Below, piece after piece: positions 15,958 to 21,728 of a stretch of DNA of 21,728 bases. The notes beneath the pieces are model-generated. The model had not been told where the DNA came from. It was given only the letters and a program-made list of their open reading frames with translations, and searched no databases. Made by a program: the position numbers and the translations under genes. Source of the stretch: a virus. Every line of letters begins with the position of its first letter. Within the stretch, counting starts at the first letter, position 1. The DNA lies in the IMG/VR virus record IMGVR_UViG_3300036985_004302, positions 1 to 21,728 of that record. The stretch is one strand, 5' to 3'.

Positions 15958-16085
15958 CGTACACAGTTGCGGCAATTGCGGTGGAGACAGGCATTTCACC
16001 GATTGATTTGCTTGATGCCCCTGAAGGCATCATTGAAGCAATTGGAATCTATTTGAAAGAGCGGGCAAAGAAAAATGGCGGATGA
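15679..16085 (+). CDS. tail assembly chaperone, long -1 frameshifted form (gpGT-like)
   Basis: Predicted fusion made by a -1 ribosomal frameshift near 15927-15936. The first 86 residues equal the short form up to PNF; the ribosome then reads from 15936 in the -1 frame, adding 49 residues (RIHRESLTYTVAAIAVETGI followed by SPIDLLDAPEG and IEAIGIYLKERAKKNGG) to a TGA at 16083-16085, for 135 residues. The extension has no start codon of its own in a sensible position and is the kind of helical T domain seen in gpGT proteins, which bridge the tape measure and tail tube. The next gene begins within its last codons. The coding extension is seen directly; the shift is predicted. Confidence 0.8.
15927..15936 (+). 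promoter_or_regulatory. programmed -1 frameshift slippery site (overlapping heptamers)
   Basis: CCCAAATTTC contains two overlapping X XXY YYZ heptamers, both correctly phased to the chaperone frame: C CCA AAT (15927-15933) and A AAT TTC (15930-15936). A slip at either yields the same amino acids, DPNFRIH, so the product cannot tell them apart. The first is followed by a six-base spacer to the hairpin at 15940. Confidence 0.8.
15940..15985 (+). promoter_or_regulatory. frameshift-stimulating hairpin
   Basis: TCCACCGC (15940-15947) pairs perfectly with GCGGTGGA (15978-15985), and a G:T wobble plus A:T pair extend it to about ten pairs (to 15949 and 15976). The loop is 26 bases. It begins six bases after the CCCAAAT heptamer, within the usual range for a stimulator. 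A pseudoknot partner is not convincing. Confidence 0.7.
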
Positions 16086-16653
16086 AGTCATAGTTCTAAC
16101 AGGTATCAAAGAAACTGTTGATGCCTTAAAAGAATTTGATAAATCTGCTGTTCGTAGATTCAACAAAGTAATTAACACCGAACTTGCCAACGCCGAACGC
16201 GATGCTCACGGTATTGCGCGTGGCATTGGTAATGGCAAAACAGATACTCCAATGAGCGGTTGGCGGACTTATGACGCCGCCAACCCGCAAAGGAGTTCGC
16301 GTGGTGGCGCTGGCTGGCCTGCCTGGAATACTGGAACAGTTATTGCAGGCATTCGTAAAACCAAGGCACAAGGCAAAGTCAGACGCGATTACACAACCAG
16401 TGCTGGCGCTTTGATAAATAAATCAGCCGCTGGCGCTATCTTTGAAATTGCTGGTCGTAAAAGTGGTGGAACAATGGCACGCTCTAATGGCGGTCAATTT
16501 ATGCGCACATTGTCAGCCAGATTCAAACCTGCTTCGCGTTTGATATGGCGCGTTGTTGATAAAGACCGCGCTAAAATTGAAGCCAACGTGAAAAAGGCTC
16601 TTGATGAAGCCAAAGCAGAATTACAAAAACATTTGAACAGAGAGCAGGTATAA
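16075..16653 (+). CDS. putative minor tail protein / tail completion protein
   Basis: A 192-residue basic protein. The N-terminal part has a helical segment (ETVDALKEFDKSAVRRFNKVINTELANAE), followed by a glycine- and tryptophan-containing middle (GAGWPAWNTGTVIAGIRKT) and a helical, charged C-terminal end (KIEANVKKALDEAKAELQKHL). The overall shape recalls HK97 gp10-like or minor tail proteins, but I do not recognise the family firmly. It starts inside the -1 frame chaperone end, so its translation may be tied to the frameshifted product, and it ends one base before the tape measure start. The position between chaperones and tape measure suggests a tail assembly role. Confidence 0.5.
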   Translation: MADEVIVLTGIKETVDALKEFDKSAVRRFNKVINTELANAERDAHGIARGIGNGKTDTPMSGWRTYDAANPQRSSRGGAGWPAWNTGTVIAGIRKTKAQGKVRRDYTTSAGALINKSAAGAIFEIAGRKSGGTMARSNGGQFMRTLSARFKPASRLIWRVVDKDRAKIEANVKKALDEAKAELQKHLNREQV

Positions 16654-16654
16654 A

Positions 16655-18256
16655 GTGGCAATTGGTGCAGTAGTAGCGCGAATCCTCACTCAATACTCTG
16701 ATAAAGGCTCAAAGGCTGCTCAAAAAGATATTAACAAACTTGGCAAGAATTTTGACGCCTTTGCTAAGAAAAGTGTAAAAGCATTTGGCGTTGCCGCTGC
16801 CGCTGTCGGAGCATTTGCACTTAAAGTTGGCAAAGATGCAGTGCAGGCTGCTATTGCAGACCAGAAAAGCCAAGTTCTTCTTGCCAATAGCCTTCGCAAT
16901 ACTACAGGCGCAACTAATGCTGCGATTGCTAGCGTTGAAAGTTATGTAGCAAATCTGCAACTCCAAGTCGGTGTCACCGATGATGAATTAAGGCCAAGTT
17001 TGGCGAAACTAGCGGCGGTAACTGGCTCAGTCAGTGCTGCTCAAGGCTTACTTGGAACTGCCTTGGATGTATCAGCATTTGCAAGCGTTGATTTAGGTAC
17101 TGCAACAAATGCAATTACAAAAGCCTTACAAGGCAATTTTCGTGGTTTGCAAAATTTAGTTAAAGGCATTGACCTAACTACTCTAAAATCAAAAGATTTA
17201 GTTAAAATCTTTGAAGAAGTTGAAGCAATAACACAAGGCTCGGCAGCAGCGCGAGCAAACACTTTAGAATTTCGTTTGAACATTTTACGCATTCGCTTTG
17301 GAGAGATTCTTGAAGAACTTGGTTACAAACTTTTGCCAGTTCTCGAAAGATTTGCTCAAACAATACAGACAAAAGTTTTGCCACAATTAGAAGCATTTAT
17401 TGCAACTAATGGCACAAGATTAGTAGAAGCGTTCACATCTGCTAGTGAGGCTGCCGTCAAACTCATAGGATTATTCGTCACATTCGTTACCTTCGTTTCA
17501 AACAATATGGGCTTGATTGAGACAATGGCTAAATTGATTGCAGGAATGTTTGTAATTGGTCGCATCGCCGCTTTTGCAACTGTATTAGGCAAGTTGACCG
17601 CTGCATTCGTTGCTTTGCGCACTGCCGCTGGCACCGCCGCTGTTGCAACAGCCTTCGCCACAGGCGGCGCATCAATTGGCTCAGCAGCAGCAGCCTTGGC
17701 CATTGTTGGTGGCGCTGCCGCAATCACTGGCTTAAAAGTTGCAGGCAATAATGCAAGAAGCAAAAAAGCAGGGCAGGCAACTGGACCTTTAGGCAATTAT
17801 GCAATGTCAACTGGTTCTACATCAACAGTTGCAGCAGCAGCAAAGGTTGACCCAATGGCTGCTATTATGGCCGCTCTTCTCAAGGCTCAAAACGCTTTGA
17901 ATAATGGCAAGAAAAAAGAACTTTCAATTCAACAGCAAATCACTAATGCAATAGCAAAGAAATACAAAATTACAGTAATGACTGCCGAAATTGAGGCCAA
18001 AGCAACTGCTGCTGCAATCAATGCGAATCTTGCGCGTCAGGCTATGATTGCAAATTCTCCAACCGTTTCACTTGCAGCCCAAGGCGATGGCTCTGCTGGT
18101 GGCAACTCAATAATCAACTCAGGCACGCCAAACGTATCGGTCAACATAACCACACCACACGGAACTGCCGATGACTATGTTGTGGACATTACTAATAGAC
18201 AGAATCAACTTGCTAGACGCGCAGGCGCAATAAACATTTTACATAGGACAAGATAG
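16655..18256 (+). CDS. tape measure protein
   Basis: Tail length ruler and DNA-ejection channel component, 533 residues. The N-terminal helices (ARILTQYSDKGSKAAQKDINKL, then a small hydrophobic helix at 43-59) and repeated helical segments (SYVANLQLQVGVTDDELRPSLAKLAAVTGSVSAAQGLL) are typical. Hydrophobic segments at about 269-283, 294-322 and 326-363 could insert in the host membrane during DNA entry. The C-terminal end is rich in Ala/Gly/Ser. It starts with GTG after a purine-rich site. For a siphovirus this is short; about 1.5 Angstrom per residue predicts a tail near 80 nm. No peptidase motif was noticed. Its stop overlaps the next GTG by one base. Confidence 0.88.
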   Translation: MAIGAVVARILTQYSDKGSKAAQKDINKLGKNFDAFAKKSVKAFGVAAAAVGAFALKVGKDAVQAAIADQKSQVLLANSLRNTTGATNAAIASVESYVANLQLQVGVTDDELRPSLAKLAAVTGSVSAAQGLLGTALDVSAFASVDLGTATNAITKALQGNFRGLQNLVKGIDLTTLKSKDLVKIFEEVEAITQGSAAARANTLEFRLNILRIRFGEILEELGYKLLPVLERFAQTIQTKVLPQLEAFIATNGTRLVEAFTSASEAAVKLIGLFVTFVTFVSNNMGLIETMAKLIAGMFVIGRIAAFATVLGKLTAAFVALRTAAGTAAVATAFATGGASIGSAAAALAIVGGAAAITGLKVAGNNARSKKAGQATGPLGNYAMSTGSTSTVAAAAKVDPMAAIMAALLKAQNALNNGKKKELSIQQQITNAIAKKYKITVMTAEIEAKATAAAINANLARQAMIANSPTVSLAAQGDGSAGGNSIINSGTPNVSVNITTPHGTADDYVVDITNRQNQLARRAGAINILHRTR

Positions 18257-19371
18257 TGGCAAATTATGATGGGGTAACTGCGCCGTCAATCGCAGTTCAA
18301 TTTTATATCAGTTCTGCTTGGACATCAGTTACTGCAACAGATGTTCTTGAAACTAACATTCGCCGTGGATTAAAACAATATGATGTCTTGAATCAGTCAG
18401 GTATTGCAAGCATTGTGTTCAATAATTATTCAGGCAACTATGACCCAGACAATGCATCAGGCACCTATTCGCCAAACTTAAAGGCTGGCTTGCAGATGCG
18501 CATACAGGCAACTTGGGCATCTACCGCTTACACAATCTATCAAGGTTACTTAGAATCAAGCATCGTCAACCAAGGTCATTATCCAACTGTAACGATGACC
18601 TTCCACGATGGTCTTGCCTTCATTGCTGAAGTCGAAGCCCCTGTCTTGGCTGCACTTGCAAACTCAGAGACAGCGGCAAACCGTGTTGACCGAATGCTTA
18701 CCATTGCTGGTTGGCCAGGTGGCGGTTCTCGCTCTCTAACAGGCACTGTGACAATGCAAACCACAATCCAAGGTAAATCCTGTCTGACTATGATTAACCA
18801 GGCTGTGAACGCCATTGCGGGTCGTTTTTATATCTCTCGCAGCGGCGTCGCCACGCTGGTGCCATTATCTGACAAATTCTCCCGTCCAACTCAATTGCTT
18901 TTCTCAGACCAAGGCGATGCCAACTCGGTTCTGTATCAAGGATTGGTTGTTGACCCAGGCACTTACTATGTTGTTAATCAAGCAATTGTGGACCGTGGCG
19001 CCAGTGCAAAGAAAACATCAACTTACAATATAAGCAAAAATTTATATGGTTTAACATCTAAAGTATTTGATGCACCTATCTTGAGCGAAACTAGCGCCAC
19101 TAACTTAGCGTTATATCAATCACAGCAACAATCACTTCCAGCAACCTTTGCCAAACAGGTTGATTTCAGCGCTCTAAATCTCAACGCTTTATATCCTGAT
19201 TTTCTAGCCTGCGAAATTGGCGACCAGGTAAGTGTTAAGCGTTTGACGGTTGATTCACGAAGCCTGCAATACAATCTTGTGATTGAAGGAATGAACCACA
19301 AAATTACCAATGATGATTGGAAGGTTTCATTCCACACATCGCCCATCAATCCTTACTCAATAACAATTTAG
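18256..19371 (+). CDS. minor / distal tail protein
   Basis: A 371-residue beta-rich protein with MANYDGVTAPSIAVQFYI, VLETNIRRGLKQYDVLNQSG, IVFNNYSGNYDPDN and QMRIQATW, a pattern found in actinobacterial phage minor tail proteins that form the tail tip. It continues with a domain containing VTMTFHDGLAF and RMLTIAGWPGGG, and ends in strands (VIEGMNHKITNDDWKVSFHTSP). A baseplate-hub-like role next to the tape measure is likely. It starts with GTG overlapping the previous TAG by one base. The family assignment is by pattern and position; catalytic activity is not evident. Confidence 0.72.
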   Translation: MANYDGVTAPSIAVQFYISSAWTSVTATDVLETNIRRGLKQYDVLNQSGIASIVFNNYSGNYDPDNASGTYSPNLKAGLQMRIQATWASTAYTIYQGYLESSIVNQGHYPTVTMTFHDGLAFIAEVEAPVLAALANSETAANRVDRMLTIAGWPGGGSRSLTGTVTMQTTIQGKSCLTMINQAVNAIAGRFYISRSGVATLVPLSDKFSRPTQLLFSDQGDANSVLYQGLVVDPGTYYVVNQAIVDRGASAKKTSTYNISKNLYGLTSKVFDAPILSETSATNLALYQSQQQSLPATFAKQVDFSALNLNALYPDFLACEIGDQVSVKRLTVDSRSLQYNLVIEGMNHKITNDDWKVSFHTSPINPYSITI

Positions 19372-19380
19372 GGGTAGGCA

Positions 19381-21339
19381 ATGCCATTATGTCCACAGAT
19401 TACTAACACGCCAGTCACAGTCACACAGACTGGCGATTTTGTTGTGACATCTGTTGTGCCTTTGATTGCTGATTCATTCGATGGTCTAGCAAGTAATTTT
19501 GAATCAATTGAAATCTTGGCAGATGGCAAAACCAAGGTTTATCGTGCAAATGATGAGCCAACTGGCGCTGGAATCAATGACGGCGATTTATGGATTGACC
19601 TTAATGATGGCAATAAATTATATGTGAGGGCTGGCGGTGTCTGGGTATCTGCTCAAGATGCATCAATTGGAACAGCGCAAGCAGCAGCAAATGCAGCCGC
19701 TGCCGACGCTGCCATTGCACAAGCCGATGCAACTGAGGCTTTAGCAGACGCATTAGTTGCATATAACGCAGCAGTCGCTTCATTGCAGCCAAGCGCAAAC
19801 ACAATCGTCAATGCCTCAAATCAAATAACTTCTATCAGTGGCAATGGAATAAATGTTTTTTCTGGAACAGGCGCAAATAGTGGTCCTCGCGTAGTTCTCA
19901 ATTCTTTGGGTCTTGCAGCATATGGAACCAGCAGTTCATTCAATATCACCAGCGCATCTGGCAACGGCACATCTGTCACATATACAGCAACTGGTCATAA
20001 TTTCTTTGTTGGTCAAGGCGTTACTGTTACTGAATTAGCACCTAGCGGGTACAACGGTTCATTCATAATCACTGCGGTTGCTGGCTCAACATTTACTGTT
20101 GCAAATACAACAACAGCAACGGTCACAGACCCTAATGGCTTTGCCATAGTCAGTTCTGTAAATGTTACAAATGTTTCTGGAAATGGCACAAATGTTACTT
20201 ACACAGCATCTGGACATTCTTTTACTGTTGGTCAAAGCGTTACTGTAAGTGGATTAGCCCCTAGCGGATACAATGGAACATTTGTCATTACTTCTGTTGT
20301 TGCCAGCACATCCTTTACTGTTGCGAACACAACAACAGCAGGAGTTACAGATTCAAATGGTTCTGCTGAAAGAGCAACGTTTGCAATAAGTTCGACAACA
20401 GGTAACGCGGTATTTTCAGGAAGCATTACTGGTTCTGACATCATCGGTGGAACGCTTAACATCGCAGGCAATGCCACAATTAACAGCTCTGGTCTATTGA
20501 CTGCAACAGGCGCAACTATTACTGGAACCATCAATGCCGAGGCTGGATATTTTGGCACTGCTTCAAATGGTTATAGCATTAGCGCAACAGGACTTACAGG
20601 CGTTGGAACTGGCGCAATCACTGGCGGAACAATTCAAACTTCCTCTGGCTCAAACGCAATTATTCTAAATGGTGCAAGCAACGCTCTACAATTCAAAGTT
20701 GCAAGTGCAATCTCAGGCAATGTTGTGCCGCTTGGAACTGCTGGCATTTTGATGCACTATGGCGCAACACCAGATACGACAGGCACAACATATCCAAAAG
20801 TGCAATTAAGTTTCGCAGCAGCATTGTTACAAGGCAGCGCTTCATATTACGTTCAATCCACTAACTCAGGCAACAGCGCTCTGGGTGAGTTTAGATGTTT
20901 TAATACATTGATAGTTGATTCGTCAGCAACCTTCAACAGCACAATGTTTGCTCCCAACCTAAGCACATCTTCTTCTGCTACTAATCTTCGTGTTGCTACA
21001 GGTTCAATTGGTGAGATTCAAGAAACTAGCGCATCAAGCATACAATTTAAAGAAAATGTTGTTGATGTCAATAGTATTTTTGATTTAGACCCAAAGAAAT
21101 TGCTGGATTTGCCAGTTCGTGCTTTTACTTACAAAGAAGGTTATCTTTCAGCCAATGATGACCGTGTTGGTGTAATGCTTCCTGGTTTTATTGCCGAAGA
21201 AGTAGATGCCATTTATCCAGTCGCAGCAGATTACGGCCAAGATGGTCCGCATTCCTGGAACGAGCGTTTTATTATTCCTGGATTGTTGGCTTTGATTCAG
21301 GACCTTTACAAAGAAGTCCAAACACTCAAGGGGGAATAA
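19381..21339 (+). CDS. tail fibre protein with S74 chaperone domain
   Basis: A 652-residue fibre. Residues 1-90 form an anchor with GDLWIDLNDGNKLYVRAGGVWV (68-89), common in minor tail proteins, then an alanine-rich helical linker (about 92-134), two copies of a beta domain (186-255 and 259-327, each with GNGT, TYTA-GH, APSGYNG and FTVANTTTA), and a beta-helix-like stretch (about 340-545). The C-terminal chaperone (about 550-652) has SSIQFKENV with S552 and K557 spaced as the catalytic Ser/Lys of endosialidase-type S74 domains, plus FIAEEVDAIYP (603-613) and a final helix. Such domains trimerise the fibre and then cleave themselves off. A GGGGTAGG site precedes the ATG. Receptor binding is the likely role; no enzymatic domain was recognised. 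Confidence 0.85.
   Translation: MPLCPQITNTPVTVTQTGDFVVTSVVPLIADSFDGLASNFESIEILADGKTKVYRANDEPTGAGINDGDLWIDLNDGNKLYVRAGGVWVSAQDASIGTAQAAANAAAADAAIAQADATEALADALVAYNAAVASLQPSANTIVNASNQITSISGNGINVFSGTGANSGPRVVLNSLGLAAYGTSSSFNITSASGNGTSVTYTATGHNFFVGQGVTVTELAPSGYNGSFIITAVAGSTFTVANTTTATVTDPNGFAIVSSVNVTNVSGNGTNVTYTASGHSFTVGQSVTVSGLAPSGYNGTFVITSVVASTSFTVANTTTAGVTDSNGSAERATFAISSTTGNAVFSGSITGSDIIGGTLNIAGNATINSSGLLTATGATITGTINAEAGYFGTASNGYSISATGLTGVGTGAITGGTIQTSSGSNAIILNGASNALQFKVASAISGNVVPLGTAGILMHYGATPDTTGTTYPKVQLSFAAALLQGSASYYVQSTNSGNSALGEFRCFNTLIVDSSATFNSTMFAPNLSTSSSATNLRVATGSIGEIQETSASSIQFKENVVDVNSIFDLDPKKLLDLPVRAFTYKEGYLSANDDRVGVMLPGFIAEEVDAIYPVAADYGQDGPHSWNERFIIPGLLALIQDLYKEVQTLKGE
19936..20361 (+). 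repeat. tandem domain duplication in the tail fibre gene
   Basis: Two direct copies of about 210 bases (19936-20145 and 20155-20361) encode the paired beta domains. The copies share motifs GNGT, TYTA, FxVGQ, APSGYNG and TFTVANTTTA but differ at many bases, so the duplication is not recent. Confidence 0.75.
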
Positions 21340-21492
21340 ATGAATGAAGAACTAGATGTCAATGAGATATTGGCAGCAATGAGGCAACAAATCGGGGCAA
21401 TGGCTCAAGAGAATGCAATTTTGGCAGCCAGAATAAAGAAGTTGGAAAATGGACTTAGTAACGCAAATCTTTCCGATACACCGAACAATTGA
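21340..21492 (+). CDS. small coiled-coil protein
   Basis: A 50-residue protein: MNEELDVNEILAAMRQQIGA, then AQENAILAARIKKLENGL, a heptad-like helical run likely to form a coiled coil, and a short polar end. It begins on the base after the fibre stop with an AAGGGGGA site, so it belongs to the same operon. Short coiled-coil proteins like this are frequent between fibre and lysis genes in aquatic actinophages; no function is assigned. The size, ribosome site and tight spacing support a real gene. Confidence 0.65.
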   Translation: MNEELDVNEILAAMRQQIGAMAQENAILAARIKKLENGLSNANLSDTPNN

Positions 21493-21501
21493 TGACCATA
21501 T

Positions 21502-21524
21502 AGACCTGTTTGAAATGCAGGTCT
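21502..21524 (+). terminator. hairpin before the holin-like gene
   Basis: AGACCTG (21502-21508) and CAGGTCT (21518-21524) pair perfectly over seven bases with a nine-base loop. No U-tract follows, so this may be a message-processing hairpin rather than a full terminator. It lies in the 47-base gap before the membrane-protein start. Confidence 0.4.
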
Positions 21525-21539
21525 TGCTGAAGGAGAAAA

Positions 21540-21728
21540 ATGAATCCAACCGATTGGGCAGGCTTTGTTGTCGCCCTTATTAGCATCCTTGGCTCAACTG
21601 CCATTGGAGTCAAATGGCTAGTCAAGCACTATCTTGCTGAACTCAAGCCAAATGGGGGAACTTCTGTTAAGGACCAAGTCAATAGATTAGAAAGTCGCGT
21701 TGATGAAATTTATCGTCTGCTTATTGAT
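21540..21728 (+). CDS. holin-like membrane protein (partial, 3' end outside window)
   Basis: The first 63 residues of a protein that runs off the window. MNPTDWAGFVVALISILGST leads into one transmembrane helix (about 7-28), followed by VKHYLAELKPNGG and a coiled-coil segment (VKDQVNRLESRVDEIYRLL). A single N-terminal membrane helix with a charged cytoplasmic or periplasmic tail, located after the tail genes, fits a holin or a holin-associated protein. AAGGAG lies shortly before the ATG. The lysin, if present, would be expected downstream of the window. Confidence 0.55.
   Translation, partial: MNPTDWAGFVVALISILGSTAIGVKWLVKHYLAELKPNGGTSVKDQVNRLESRVDEIYRLLID

Noticed and set aside
15950-15992. 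GCCT (15952-15955) pairing with AGGC (15989-15992) to make a pseudoknot with the frameshift hairpin
   Set aside because: Only four pairs, and the connecting loops are the wrong lengths for a standard H-type pseudoknot.

Overview
The window is part of the late (packaging and virion assembly) region of a tailed double-stranded DNA phage or prophage with siphovirus-type architecture. Every gene I can support lies on the + strand, and most neighbours overlap by 1 to 23 bases or are separated by a short Shine-Dalgarno spacer, so it reads as one long late operon. Base composition is moderate to AT-leaning and stops are mostly TAA. An HK97-type head, a P27-type small terminase, a small tail-tube protein, a gpG/gpGT-like chaperone pair and glycosyltransferases embedded in the structural genes together suggest a phage of an actinobacterium, perhaps an aquatic low-GC one. 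The host assignment is inference. No integrase, repressor, tRNA, CRISPR array or insertion sequence was seen.

Layout: (1) 70-3185, a ParB-like/DNA methyltransferase fusion followed by small and large terminase. (2) 3195-7342, a block unusual in position: a tiny membrane protein, a beta-sandwich structural protein, a long collagen-like (Gly-X-Y) fibre with two globular interruptions, a small virion protein, a glycine-rich adhesin-like protein and a short virion-associated protein. (3) 7362-8444, a GT-B glycosyltransferase. (4) 8431-12777, portal, a multi-domain prohead protease and the HK97-fold major capsid protein. (5) 12868-13551, a second (GT-A type) glycosyltransferase between two strong structural landmarks, a hairpin after the capsid gene and the head-tail connector. 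(6) 13633-16653, connector, tail terminator-like protein, a small protein, two tandem paralogous tail-tube proteins, and tail assembly chaperones that use a predicted -1 ribosomal frameshift. (7) 16655-21339, a short tape measure protein, a distal/minor tail protein and a tail fibre ending in an S74 intramolecular chaperone. (8) 21340 to the end, a small coiled-coil protein and a truncated holin-like membrane protein that probably opens the lysis region.

How it fits together: terminase packages DNA through the portal into a capsid built from the major capsid protein and matured by the protease; the connector and terminator join it to a tail made of tube proteins assembled on the tape measure by the gpG/gpGT-like chaperones; the collagen-like, glycine-rich and S74 proteins are candidate host-recognition fibres; the two glycosyltransferases may modify virion proteins or host surface glycans.

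The best-supported non-obvious element is the frameshift site at 15927-15985: two overlapping X XXY YYZ heptamers, a 6-base spacer from the first, a perfect 8-bp stem, and a 49-codon -1 frame extension. I found no evidence for a wholly new biological system; the most unusual feature at larger scale is the adhesion and glycosylation module placed between terminase and portal.
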